NCBI GenBank assembly: GCA_035489015.1
Contig: DATHKR010000235.1
Span: forward strand, 51,915 to 115,914
DNA length: 64,000 nucleotides
DNA from: DATFRY01 sp035489015
GTDB lineage: Bacteria > Myxococcota_A > Polyangia > Haliangiales > Haliangiaceae
Direction: 5' to 3'
Every line of letters starts with the position of its first letter. Position 1 is the stretch's first letter. The position numbers and the translations under genes were made by a program. Positions 1-8,404 of this stretch are shown one piece after another. The notes beneath the pieces are model-generated. The model made no database searches and was not told the origin of the DNA. It was given only the letters and a program-made list of their open reading frames with translations.

Positions 1-216
1 GATCTGATCGTCCGCTCGTCGCGCACCCGCGATCAGGTGCGCAACCGGGCCGACGCGCGCGAGCGGCTGGCCGAGATCGTGCGCGCCGCGCTCCACCGTC
101 CGCGCCGGCGAGTGGCGACCCGCCCGTCGCGCGGCTCGGTCGAGCGGCGCATCGCGGGCAAGAAGCGGCGGGCCGGGGTGAAGCGGGTGCGCGCGAACCG
201 ACCGGGCGACGATTGA
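1..216 (+). CDS. arfB: Peptidyl-tRNA hydrolase ArfB-like, 3' part only
   Basis: Open from the first base of the window, so the N-terminal catalytic GGQ region lies outside. The visible 71 residues match the C-terminal part of the ArfB/YaeJ/ICT1 family: an RSQ-like stretch (here RSSRTRDQVRNR), then a conserved 'R..T+PSRGSVERR' segment and a very basic tail (AGKKRRAGVKRVR). In the family this tail enters the empty mRNA channel of stalled ribosomes and allows hydrolysis of the stuck peptidyl-tRNA. The RF-2-type full-length release factors have a longer C-terminus, which argues for the short ArfB form. The gene ends 17 bases before the convergent hydrolase gene. Confidence 0.75.
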   Translation, partial: DLIVRSSRTRDQVRNRADARERLAEIVRAALHRPRRRVATRPSRGSVERRIAGKKRRAGVKRVRANRPGDD

Positions 217-233
217 CCCGGCCGCGCTGACGG

Positions 234-1157
234 TCAGTCGAGCGCCGCCGCGACCCTCGCGATCGCGTCGGCGATCGGCTCCGGCACTTCCTCCTGCAGG
301 AAGTGGCCGGCGTCGGTGCGGGTGACCTCGGCCCGGGGGAGGAGCCGCGCGATCCAGCTGCGAACCCGGCCGAGCACCGGGTCGCGGTCGCCCCACACGA
401 TCGCCGCGGGGCCGGCGAAGCTCTCGGTCAGCGCCTGCACCCGGCGGAGCGGCTCGATCGACGGGTGCTCGAAGGAGTCGGGGACCATCCGCGCCATCGC
501 CAGCGGCGCCACCCGGTCGCGCAGGCGGCGCAGCGGGTAGCGATACGCGCGGGCCACGTCGCCGCGGATGCTCGACCGGTCACCCTGGGCCCAGGCGAGC
601 GCGTTCTGCGGGAAGCCGAGCACCCGAAAGGCGAGGTCGCTGGCGACCGGCATCCGGGCGAACCGGTGGAACGTGGTCGGCCGGAAGTCGGGCGGCGGCG
701 GGCTCAGCACCGTGTTGAGCGCGACCAGCCCGGCCAGCTCGGCCGGGCGATCGACCATGGCGCGCATGCCGATCGCGCCGCCCCAGTCCTGCACCACCAG
801 CACCAGCGGCCCGGGCCGGAGCTGGTCGAGCAGCGCGCCGAGCCAGCCGGCGTGGCGCTCGATCGTGTGGACCGACGGGTCGCGCGGCTTGTCGGACAGC
901 CCGAGCCCGATGAGGTCCGGGACGATCAGGCGCAGCCGCGGCCGGCCCTCGCGCTGGCGCAGCGCCGCCACCACCTTGCGGTAGAGGAAGCTCCAGGTCG
1001 GGTTGCCGTGCACCATGAGGACCGGCCGCCCCTCGCCGATCTCGGTCACGCACATGCGCAGGCCGCCGCCGACCTCGACCATGCGCCGCACCGCGCCGGC
1101 CGGCATCATCGCGTCCAGCCAGCCGGGCAGGGCGGGCGCCGCCTCCACCGCGCTCAC
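234..1157 (-). CDS. Haloalkane dehalogenase-like alpha/beta hydrolase
   Basis: A 307-residue alpha/beta hydrolase. It shows HGNP (about residues 50-53, oxyanion/halide Asn), the nucleophile elbow QDWGG (Asp124 with halide-binding Trp125), an acid in WGDRDP (about 257-259) and the catalytic His in AGHFLQEE (His285). The DWGG elbow together with HGNP-W is the hallmark of haloalkane dehalogenases, and the acid after strand 7 fits the HLD-I/III type. Such enzymes hydrolyse a carbon-halogen bond to alcohol and halide, but the natural substrate cannot be told. I chose a GTG start whose GTGA overlaps the upstream stop by 4 bases, so it is translationally coupled to the cytochrome P460-like gene. A related epoxide hydrolase is less likely because Trp follows the nucleophile. 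Confidence 0.8.
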   Translation of the reverse strand: MSAVEAAPALPGWLDAMMPAGAVRRMVEVGGGLRMCVTEIGEGRPVLMVHGNPTWSFLYRKVVAALRQREGRPRLRLIVPDLIGLGLSDKPRDPSVHTIERHAGWLGALLDQLRPGPLVLVVQDWGGAIGMRAMVDRPAELAGLVALNTVLSPPPPDFRPTTFHRFARMPVASDLAFRVLGFPQNALAWAQGDRSSIRGDVARAYRYPLRRLRDRVAPLAMARMVPDSFEHPSIEPLRRVQALTESFAGPAAIVWGDRDPVLGRVRSWIARLLPRAEVTRTDAGHFLQEEVPEPIADAIARVAAALD

Positions 1158-1603
1158 CGGCCGTAGTCGATGAACGCGCCGTCGATCGGCGCGGCCTGAT
1201 GGCAGCGGTCCCAGCAGCTGGCCCGGTTCTCCTCGTCGGAGTCGATGCCGTCGGCCAGGTAGGTGAACAGCCAGCCGCCCTGCAGCTGGCCGCCGTCGGG
1301 CGGGCTGGCCAGCTTGCGCATCACCGCCACGTAGCGCAGCCCGCCGGGCTGGTCGCCGTCGCGGTCGTGGATCTCCTTGACGATGACCGTGCCCTCGCCG
1401 TACCGGCCGCTGCCCGCGAACTCGGTGCCGGTCTCGTTCACGTGGATGATCCGGTAGGTGTCGCCGTGGCCCGAGACTCGCCCGGTGGCGTCGACCCGGT
1501 ACCACTCCGCGTAGTCGGGCGGCACCGGCTCCGGCTCGACCACCGGTACGCCGCACCCCGCCGCCAGCCCGAGCGTCGACAGCAGCCGGGCTGCGCGGAT
1601 CAC
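1154..1603 (-). CDS. Cytochrome P460-like c-type lipoprotein
   Basis: Encodes 149 residues with a short lipoprotein signal (lipobox LAAGC, Cys17) and one C-terminal haem-binding motif CWDRCH (Cys130, Cys134, His135). The core (segments such as EGTVIVKEIHD and YVAVMRK followed by GWLFTY) resembles the cytochrome P460 fold, which in the family binds haem through a C-terminal CxxCH. It is predicted to be a periplasmic or outer-membrane-anchored haem protein for electron transfer or small-molecule redox chemistry. The GTG start overlaps the preceding stop (GTGA), and its own stop overlaps the next start, so it is an inner member of a tightly coupled operon. Assignment to P460 rests on pattern recognition only. 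Confidence 0.65.
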   Translation of the reverse strand: MIRAARLLSTLGLAAGCGVPVVEPEPVPPDYAEWYRVDATGRVSGHGDTYRIIHVNETGTEFAGSGRYGEGTVIVKEIHDRDGDQPGGLRYVAVMRKLASPPDGGQLQGGWLFTYLADGIDSDEENRASCWDRCHQAAPIDGAFIDYGR

Positions 1604-2265
1604 GGCACGTCGACCGAGCCCAGCTCCACCGTCACCTCGGCGCTGCCGTCCTCGATCTCGGCGGTCAGGCTGTAGGGCCCGGACGGCACGCCTTCCGCGT
1701 CCCAGACGATCTGCGAGACGCCGCTGAACAGGTCGAAGGTCACGACCACCAGATCGCCGTCGCCGTCCGGATCGGCGACCAGCCGCCCGGTCACCAGGTC
1801 GAAGTCCGGATCGTCGATCCGGTAGTCGGCGACCAGGAGATCGCCGTCCTGCTCGAAGTCGCTGATGATCTCCATGGTCGGCGCCCGGTTGCCCTCGCGC
1901 GGCTCGCCCTTCGGCGCGCCCGCGTCGGCCCAGTCCGCGATGATGTCCTGCTGGCGCGGCAGGAGCGGAAAGTCCAGCGGCATCTCCTCCGCCTGGACCC
2001 GCGTCGCCATGATCATCGCCTCGCTGCCGGTCCCGTACATGTCGGCGCTTCCGTTGCCGTCGCGATCCTCGTCGTCGTACTTGTCGAAGCGGACGTTGTC
2101 GGGCGCGCCCTCGAGCGGGGGCGGGGTGTGGCAGCGAGTGCAGTTGGCGGTCACGATCGGCCGGACGTCCTCGGTCCAGGTGGGCTCGTCGGGAACGCTG
2201 GGGGCGCAGGCGCCGAAAAGGGCCGCCGCCGCGACCGCCGCGGTGAAGGTGGCGATGTGCCGCAT
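1600..2265 (-). CDS. Mono-haem cytochrome c lipoprotein
   Basis: 221 residues. Lipobox LFGAC (Cys20), then a haem motif CTRCH (residues 42-46) in a 'VRPIVTANCTRCH' context typical of planctomycete/myxobacterial-type cytochrome domains, with a likely axial Met in EEMPLD. Acidic EF-hand-like loops (DRDGNGSAD, DPDGDGD) follow, and the C-terminal half looks like a beta domain. I preferred the second ATG (2265) over the first (2271) because AGGAG then sits six bases upstream. It lies between the barrel gene and the P460-like gene, consistent with a role as a surface or periplasmic electron carrier in the same assembly. Confidence 0.7.
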   Translation of the reverse strand: MRHIATFTAAVAAAALFGACAPSVPDEPTWTEDVRPIVTANCTRCHTPPPLEGAPDNVRFDKYDDEDRDGNGSADMYGTGSEAMIMATRVQAEEMPLDFPLLPRQQDIIADWADAGAPKGEPREGNRAPTMEIISDFEQDGDLLVADYRIDDPDFDLVTGRLVADPDGDGDLVVVTFDLFSGVSQIVWDAEGVPSGPYSLTAEIEDGSAEVTVELGSVDVP

Positions 2266-2295
2266 GCTCATCTCCTGTGGTCCTCGCCTGTCCGT

Positions 2296-3438
2296 CTACA
2301 GATAGTAGTGGAGCTGGAACATGCCGAGGCTGGTCGGGTCGCCGTACTCGCCACCCTGGGCCTCCAGCTTGCCGATGAGCATGAGCTCCCAGTGGGCCAG
2401 CGGAAACCACTGGAGCGTGAGGGACCCGGCGTCGCGGGCCAGGTCGGCCACGCTCATGTCCTCGTCGAACCGCTCGAGGTTGGCGCCGAGCATGATGCCG
2501 GTCTTCGGCCAGTAGCTGACCCCGAGGTAACCGGCCAGCTGCGGGCGGGTGTCGCCGACGTCGTCGAACTGCTGCAGCTGCACGTCGACCTCGCCCATCA
2601 CCAGCGTGCGGGCGCCTTCGAAGTAGTACTTGCCGATGCCGCCGGCCAGATACCTGCGATCGACGTCGGCAAAGGCCGCCCGCACCTGGGCGCCGACCGC
2701 CGCCTTGTCGTCGGCCAGCCGCTTCTCCCAGTAGACGACGCCGCCCGACGCGCGCGACCCGTTGCCCATGAGGTCGTATGGCACCGGGGTGAACGCGGTC
2801 ACGTGCAGCTCCGACTCGTCGGTCATGTTGCCGACCGAGAGGTTGTAGGTCTCCTCCCACGAGTGGAGGCCGAGGTAGCGGCGCACGTACGAGGTGTGGT
2901 CCTGCGAGCGCAGGCCCATCGGGGTCAGGAAGCGCCCGGCCCGCGCGTACCAGCCGGTGGTCTTCGGCCGCCACATCAGCCAGTACTCGTCGGAGCCGAA
3001 CCGGTCGAGCACGTTGTCGCGCGGGGTGCGGACCTGCGCGCGCGGCCCGCCGACCGCGTACAGCGAGAACGCCCCGCCCTTCAGGTAGACGTAGGTGTCG
3101 CCCTGCATGGGGAAGGCGTAGTACTCGGGGTCGTCGGTCTGCTGCTTGGCCAGGACCGCGCCGCGCAGATCGACGCCGAACTTGATCCAGGTCGGCTCCT
3201 CGTACGCGCCGTACAGGAACGCGCCGTTGCCGCCGAACTGGCTGATGGTGTCACCCGACTCGCTGCGGCCGTACTCGTTGAGGAGGCCGCCGCCGGCCGG
3301 CGCGATGTGGCACAGGCTGCAGCGCGAGTTGGCGGTGGACAGCTGGAACTGGGGATAGGCCTCGGCCGCGCCGTGGGCCAGGCCGAGGCCCAGCGCCAGC
3401 GCGGCGGCGATGCCGATTCGGCGAGCGATCAGTTGCAC
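2296..3438 (-). CDS. Outer-membrane beta-barrel protein with N-terminal haem motif
   Basis: 380 residues. Signal peptide (residues 1-27, cleavage near GAAEA), then immediately a c-type haem motif CSLCH (40-44) and a conserved 'GGGLLNEYGR' segment. The remaining roughly 320 residues alternate amphipathic strands with aromatic girdles (for example WELMLIGKLEAQGG, GYLGVSYWPKTG) and end in LHYYL, an aromatic terminus as used for outer-membrane insertion. Barrel and cytochrome are thus in one chain. The GTG start has GGAGG seven bases upstream and overlaps the previous stop by 10 bases. Function inferred: electron passage or redox sensing at the outer membrane; the exact family is not named here. 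Confidence 0.6.
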   Translation of the reverse strand: MQLIARRIGIAAALALGLGLAHGAAEAYPQFQLSTANSRCSLCHIAPAGGGLLNEYGRSESGDTISQFGGNGAFLYGAYEEPTWIKFGVDLRGAVLAKQQTDDPEYYAFPMQGDTYVYLKGGAFSLYAVGGPRAQVRTPRDNVLDRFGSDEYWLMWRPKTTGWYARAGRFLTPMGLRSQDHTSYVRRYLGLHSWEETYNLSVGNMTDESELHVTAFTPVPYDLMGNGSRASGGVVYWEKRLADDKAAVGAQVRAAFADVDRRYLAGGIGKYYFEGARTLVMGEVDVQLQQFDDVGDTRPQLAGYLGVSYWPKTGIMLGANLERFDEDMSVADLARDAGSLTLQWFPLAHWELMLIGKLEAQGGEYGDPTSLGMFQLHYYL

Positions 3439-3857
3439 TGGGCACCCTCCAGGATCCAGCGCTCGACGAGATCGATGTCGCCGTCCGGCAGCGGCCGGTC
3501 GGGCGGCATCTGCCGCGGCACCTCCTCGCCGATGAGCAGGTACATGAGCGCGGAGCGCTCCGGCTGGCCGGGCGAGACGAAGTTGCGCAGCGCCTGACCG
3601 GGCGGATTGTTCGACTCGCAAGCCTTGCCTACCAGGATGGTGTAGGCCGACTCGATCGAGTGGAGGTCCACCCCCGCCTCGGCGTTGTCCTCGGTGTGGC
3701 AGCTCGAGGTGGCGCAGCTCGGGGCGATGATGGCGGTGTGGATGTAGGACCAGGACGCGGGACGATCGTCCTCACCACAGGCTCCGAGCCACAAGAAGGC
3801 AGCTCCGGCCAGTGTGAGGGCGCCGATCGCGCGCGCGAGGGCGTGGCGACGCTCCAT
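3429..3857 (-). CDS. Cytochrome c-like lipoprotein with CX4CH motif
   Basis: 142 residues. Lipobox LGAC (Cys27), then CATSSCH (Cys48, Cys53, His54), a CX4CH spacing rather than CX2CH, embedded in 'IIAPSCATSSCHTEDN' as seen in PSCyt1-like domains of myxobacterial lipoproteins. A likely axial Met is in PRQMPPD, followed by an alpha-helix and 'VERWILEGA', the usual end of this domain. It is the first gene of the five-gene cluster and its stop lies inside the next gene's start region. The spacing of the Cys residues leaves open whether haem is covalently bound; these proteins are often annotated only by their position in such clusters. Confidence 0.65.
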   Translation of the reverse strand: MERRHALARAIGALTLAGAAFLWLGACGEDDRPASWSYIHTAIIAPSCATSSCHTEDNAEAGVDLHSIESAYTILVGKACESNNPPGQALRNFVSPGQPERSALMYLLIGEEVPRQMPPDRPLPDGDIDLVERWILEGAQCN

Positions 3858-4075
3858 AGGTTGGCGTCATCTCACGGACCTCAACCGGGTTCAAGTTTCC
3901 GGGCCGGCAGCATTCGGTTCATCACCACCACCCATGGGGACGAACTGGCCAGCCCCGGCGCCAGAGGCGGGGACAACCGGCCTGGCCGGCGCTCTCCAAG
4001 CGAGCGAGATCGCTTGCCGGGCGTCGCGGCGCAGGCTGGTACGCTCATTGTATTGGGTAGGACACCGGAACACCC

Positions 4076-7000
4076 ATGCCCACCAATCCAGCCACCGGAC
4101 GAGCCATCGGAGCCAGCGGCAGCCAGGTCCAGGTCGGCGGTCTCGATGACGGTGGCGATCATCAAGGCGGCGCGAGCTTCGATCCGCGCGAGGAGCTGGC
4201 CGCCGCCCGGCGAGAGGCGATCTACACCGCGCGGGCCGACTGGTCGCAGCTCGCGCGGCTGCACACCGCCCAGGTCGATTCCGCCGCCGACGCGACCGAG
4301 CGGGCGCGCGCGCTGTGCCGGGCCGCCGCCGTCTATCGCATCCACCTCGGCGATGTGGCCGCGGCGCTGCCGCTGCTCGGCCGCGCGCTGGCCGATTGCC
4401 CCGACGATCCCGAGGTGGCCGCCGATCTCGAGGCCGCCGCGCGCGTGTCGGCCGACGCCGCTGCCGAGGTGCGCGCGCTCTGCGCCGGCGCGGCCGTCGG
4501 TCTCGAGCTGAGCGCGCCCGACCTGGCCGCGGAGCTGTGGCTGCGCGCGGCGCTGATCGACGCCGCGGTGCGCGGCGACATCGCGTCGGCGACCGACGCG
4601 ATCGGCCGGGTCGGCGGGGTGGCCGCGCGGATGGCCGGGCTGCTCGAGCGGATCGAGCGCAGCGCCGGGTCGGTCGGGCTGCTCGACACGCTCGCGCTCC
4701 TGTGCCGCCGGGCCGGCGACGGCGCGCGCGAGAAGCGGGTGCTGCTGCGCTCGCTCGACCTGGCCGCCGACCGGGGCGACTGCGCCGCCCGCCACCGTGC
4801 GATCGCCGCGCTCGCCAGGGCCGAGGGAGACGCGGACAGCGCCGGGTGGCACGAGCGCGAGGCGGATGAGCTCGAGCGGCTCGCGCGGGTGCAGATGATC
4901 GCTGGCGAGCCGGCCGGCGCCGGCGGCGCGTCGCCGCCGTTCCGCGTGCCCGGCCCCGACGCGTTCGATCACGACCGCGCCACCGCCGCGCTTGCCGACC
5001 GGGCCTGGCGCGAGCGGCGCTGGCATGCTCTCGAACCGCTGGTCGATCGCCTGCTCCGGTCCGACGGGGCGGGCGCGGCGGGCGCGACGGTCGACGACGA
5101 TCAGCCGTCGCCGGTCGAGCTCCACTATCGGGCCGGGCGCGCCGCCCTCGAGCTCGGCAAGTTCGACAAGGCGTGCCGCCACTACCACGAGGCGCTCGCG
5201 TTCGACCAGGTCCACCTGCCGGCGCTGCTCGAGCACGCCATGGCCGCGGCCGAGCTCGAGCGATGGGATCAGGCGCACGAGCTGTGCGGCGCCGCGCTGC
5301 TGGTCCAGCGAAGCCTCGGCCGCCCCGACGCGGAGCTGGCCGAGACTCTCTACCGAATGGGCGAGGCGCGCGCGCGCGGCGGCGGCGCGGCGGCCCGGGC
5401 CGAGGCGCAGACGCTGTACGCCAGCGCGCTCGACGTCCACCCGGCCCACCGGCGCGCGCTGGACGCGGCCTGCCGGGCCCACCGCGAGGCAGGCGACCTG
5501 CGCTCGGTCGAGCGCCTGCTGCGCGCCGCGCTGCCCCGCGCCAGCCGGCGGCGACGGACCGGCCTCATGGTCGAGCTGGCCGGGCTGGAGTCGCGCTTCC
5601 TCGGCGATCCAGGCGCCGCGGTGGCGCTGATCCGCCAGGCGCTCACCCAGGCCCCCGGCGAGCGGCACCTCCTCATCGCGCTGGTCGAGCACTGCCAGGC
5701 GGCCGGTCGATGGCGCGAGGCGGTCGACGCGGTGACCCAGCTGGCCGAGCAGGAGGGCAGCGCGCTGCGGCGCGGGCGCTACCACCAGCTCGCCAGCGGG
5801 CTGGCGATGAGTCTATCGACGGCGCCGGTCGAGGCGATCGCGCACCTCGAGCGTGCGCTCGACTGCTACTTCGGCGCGGGCGGGCCACCGTCGGATCGGG
5901 CGCGGGTCCGCTGCCTGGGCGCCTTTCGCGAGATCGAGGGCATCCTGCGCGCGCGCGCCGACTGGCGAGGGCTCGAGCGCGCGTACCGCGCGATGATCGC
6001 GCGGCTCGAGGCGAGCGCGCCGGAGCGGGCCGGGCTGATGGCCGAGCTGGGCCAGCTTCGCGCCGAGCCGCTCGGCCAGCCGGCGGCGCCGTCCTCGATG
6101 GCGTCCGCGGCGCCGGTGGCCGCCGCGGCGCCCGCCTCGACCCCGGCAGCGGGGCCGTCCTCGACGCCGGCCGCCGCGCTCATCGATCTCCACCAGGGCG
6201 TCGCGCCGGACGAGCTCGACAAGCTGATCGAGCGGCGCCGCAAGCTCATCGCCGCCGAGCCGTTCCAGGCCGAGCACTACTCGGCGCTGCGCAGCCTGTT
6301 CGTGAAGAGCAAGAACCGCGACGGCACCTTCTGCGCCTGCCGGGCGCTCGCCTTCCTCGATCGCGCCGATCGCCAGGAGAAGGACTTCTACCGCGCGCAC
6401 CGGCCCGACCGGGTGACCTGGCCGTCGCGCGGGCTGGCCGGCGCGGACTGGCGCCGGCTGCGCCACCCGGGCGAGGACCCGCTGGTGTCCGCGGTGTTCG
6501 CGCTGTCGGCCGAGCGAGTCGCTCTGTCGATGTCGACCACGGCCCGGCGGCTGCGCCTGCGCGACGACGCGTCGGCCTCGCTCGACAACGTGCGCCATCT
6601 GTTTCGCAGCGCGTGCACCGCGCTCGGGGTGGCCGAGCCGGACCTGTTCCTGGCCCCCGGGGTCGAGTCCGACGTGGTCCTGGCCAACCTCCGGCGCGGC
6701 CCGTCGCTGGCCCCGGCGTTCGTGGTCGGCCGTCACATGTACCAGGGCCGGACCGGCGGGCAGATGGTGCAGTCCATGGCGCGCGCGCTCAGCTACGCGC
6801 GGCCGCACGCGTACCTGCGCCTGCTGCTGGGCCCGTCGAGCCGGGTCGCGGCCGCGTTCGCCGCTGCCTGCGTGGTCGGCGGCGAGGCCAACGACGGCGC
6901 CGCCGCCGACGACGTCGCCGAGATCGCCGAGGCGATCCGCCCGCCCAGGTCGGACGCGGTGTGGCTGGCCGAGCTGCGCGGCGCGGTGCGCCGGCTGCGC

Positions 7001-7237
7001 GAGCGCGGCAGCGAGGTCGAGGTCGGTCGGTTCTGCCGCGCGCTCGACGCCACCGCGCGCCGCGCCGGGCTCCTGTTCGGCGGCGCCCTCGATGTCGCCG
7101 CCGCCGATCTCCACCGCGAGCCGATGTTCGCCCGCTCGCGCCCGCGCAACGAGCGCCTCGCCGACCTCCTGGTCCACTCGGTCTCCGAGGAGCACCTGGC
7201 CCTGCGCCGGGACCTCCGCCTCGGGCTTCAGGACTGA
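4076..7237 (+). CDS. Large TPR-repeat protein
   Basis: 1053 residues made mostly of Ala/Leu/Arg-rich helical pairs with TPR-like periodicity, such as RALCRAAAVYRIHLGDVAAA and YRMGEARARGGGAAARAEAQ. The middle has a Pro/Ala-rich linker (about residues 670-705), after which helices resume; the last 300 residues contain a more globular part (FVVGRHMYQGRTGGQ, MARALSYARPHAYLRLLLG). No signal peptide is visible, so it is probably cytoplasmic. Large proteins of this plan are common in Myxococcota and are assumed to be scaffolds; no catalytic motif is seen. The ATG is the first in frame after the 218-base divergent intergenic region shared with the cytochrome operon. Product function unknown. Confidence 0.75.
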   Translation: MPTNPATGRAIGASGSQVQVGGLDDGGDHQGGASFDPREELAAARREAIYTARADWSQLARLHTAQVDSAADATERARALCRAAAVYRIHLGDVAAALPLLGRALADCPDDPEVAADLEAAARVSADAAAEVRALCAGAAVGLELSAPDLAAELWLRAALIDAAVRGDIASATDAIGRVGGVAARMAGLLERIERSAGSVGLLDTLALLCRRAGDGAREKRVLLRSLDLAADRGDCAARHRAIAALARAEGDADSAGWHEREADELERLARVQMIAGEPAGAGGASPPFRVPGPDAFDHDRATAALADRAWRERRWHALEPLVDRLLRSDGAGAAGATVDDDQPSPVELHYRAGRAALELGKFDKACRHYHEALAFDQVHLPALLEHAMAAAELERWDQAHELCGAALLVQRSLGRPDAELAETLYRMGEARARGGGAAARAEAQTLYASALDVHPAHRRALDAACRAHREAGDLRSVERLLRAALPRASRRRRTGLMVELAGLESRFLGDPGAAVALIRQALTQAPGERHLLIALVEHCQAAGRWREAVDAVTQLAEQEGSALRRGRYHQLASGLAMSLSTAPVEAIAHLERALDCYFGAGGPPSDRARVRCLGAFREIEGILRARADWRGLERAYRAMIARLEASAPERAGLMAELGQLRAEPLGQPAAPSSMASAAPVAAAAPASTPAAGPSSTPAAALIDLHQGVAPDELDKLIERRRKLIAAEPFQAEHYSALRSLFVKSKNRDGTFCACRALAFLDRADRQEKDFYRAHRPDRVTWPSRGLAGADWRRLRHPGEDPLVSAVFALSAERVALSMSTTARRLRLRDDASASLDNVRHLFRSACTALGVAEPDLFLAPGVESDVVLANLRRGPSLAPAFVVGRHMYQGRTGGQMVQSMARALSYARPHAYLRLLLGPSSRVAAAFAAACVVGGEANDGAAADDVAEIAEAIRPPRSDAVWLAELRGAVRRLRERGSEVEVGRFCRALDATARRAGLLFGGALDVAAADLHREPMFARSRPRNERLADLLVHSVSEEHLALRRDLRLGLQD

Positions 7238-7264
7238 TCCAGAGCTGCCCCGAGCTCTCGCCGA

Positions 7265-8404
7265 TCAGAAGCGCAGCGACGCGGACACGCCGACCTGATC
7301 CGGACCGATCATCGGCGCCAGCGCGGCGCTCTGGTCGGCGCGGTGGCGGCGGGCGCGGAAGAACAGGATGCCGGACACGATCGCGCTGGCCCCCGCCCCG
7401 GCGAAGCAGATGTTGGCGACGAGCGACCGCTGCTCGGCCCGGTCGGCCACGCGCTTCGCCTTGCTGAACTCGACCTCGTACTCGGTGCCGCGGATGTCGT
7501 CGAGCTCGTCCACCGCCGACTGCGCGCTGATGCCCGCCCAGGTCCCGGCCGCGCCGACCGCCACCGCGACCCCGCCCCACAGGATCCAGCTGGCGTAGAT
7601 CGGCGGCCGCTCGCTCCGGCTCTCCACCGACGCGTCCGCCCGCGGGCTGGCCGCGACCGCCTGCGCGCTGGCCGGGGCCGGCTCGTCGGCGGTCGGGCGC
7701 GCGCCGCCCGAGTCGATGTCGAGCGAGAGCGGCGCGTCGGGGCTGCCCAGCTCGACCACGCGGTTGCCGTGCTGGTCCACGCCGGCGATGGTGAAGCGGG
7801 TCACCCCGCGCGGCAGCTCCAGGTCGAAGCGCGCCCCGTCACCGGGCGGGGTCTTGCCGGCCGCGCCCCCGCCGGCCACCGACAGCTCGGCGCCGTCGGC
7901 GCGGCGGTAGGCGATGCGCGCGCCGACCACCACGCCCATCGGATCCGACTGCACGATCACCGCGATGACGACCGGGTTCTGGCCGACGATGCGGTGCGCG
8001 ATGGCCAGCGGCTTCGCGCCGCGCAGCGCCTTGCGCGCCCTGCGGAACGGCCGGTTGATCTTCGGCGACAGCCCCGCGCGCAGCTCGAGGCCGGGGTCGA
8101 TCGCCAGCGCCAGGCGGAACGCCTTTTCCGCCGCCGCGGCGTGGTCGAGGCTGGCGCGCACCTCGCCGAGCAGGAGGTAGAGCTGCGCGGTCGTCGCCGG
8201 CCCGCTGGTGCCGGCCTCGAGCGTCTTTCCGAGGGTGGCGAGCGCGTCGTCGTAGCGCAGCTCGCCGAGCTGGGTCCGCGCCCGCTCGAGGCCGCCCTCG
8301 TCCTGGGCCTGGGCCGCCGCGCGACCGGGCCCCGCTGCCACCAGCACGAGCACGAGCGCGACCCCCAGCCGCCGCGCCGGCATGGATCTCGGCTCGCTCA
8401 CCAT
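7265..8404 (-). CDS. Exported TPR protein with two C-terminal membrane segments, kinase partner
   Basis: 379 residues: an N-terminal signal or anchor (residues 9-32), a short TPR-like region (about 36-115), a beta-rich domain (about 120-215) and two hydrophobic stretches near the end (YASWILWGGVAVAVGAAGTW and SLVANICFAGAGASAIVSG). This layout is a standard neighbour of PEGA-containing Ser/Thr kinases in Myxococcota. The chosen ATG overlaps the last codons of the kinase gene (ATGGTGA), giving translational coupling; an ATG 21 bases further in (8383) is the alternative. The role is unknown, probably in the envelope and linked to the kinase upstream. Confidence 0.7.
   Translation of the reverse strand: MVSEPRSMPARRLGVALVLVLVAAGPGRAAAQAQDEGGLERARTQLGELRYDDALATLGKTLEAGTSGPATTAQLYLLLGEVRASLDHAAAAEKAFRLALAIDPGLELRAGLSPKINRPFRRARKALRGAKPLAIAHRIVGQNPVVIAVIVQSDPMGVVVGARIAYRRADGAELSVAGGGAAGKTPPGDGARFDLELPRGVTRFTIAGVDQHGNRVVELGSPDAPLSLDIDSGGARPTADEPAPASAQAVAASPRADASVESRSERPPIYASWILWGGVAVAVGAAGTWAGISAQSAVDELDDIRGTEYEVEFSKAKRVADRAEQRSLVANICFAGAGASAIVSGILFFRARRHRADQSAALAPMIGPDQVGVSASLRF

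Noticed and set aside
3881..5785. Long minus-strand frame across the TPR gene
   Set aside because: Shadow of the TPR gene; no domain, unnatural Arg/Ala/Gly composition, no start signal.
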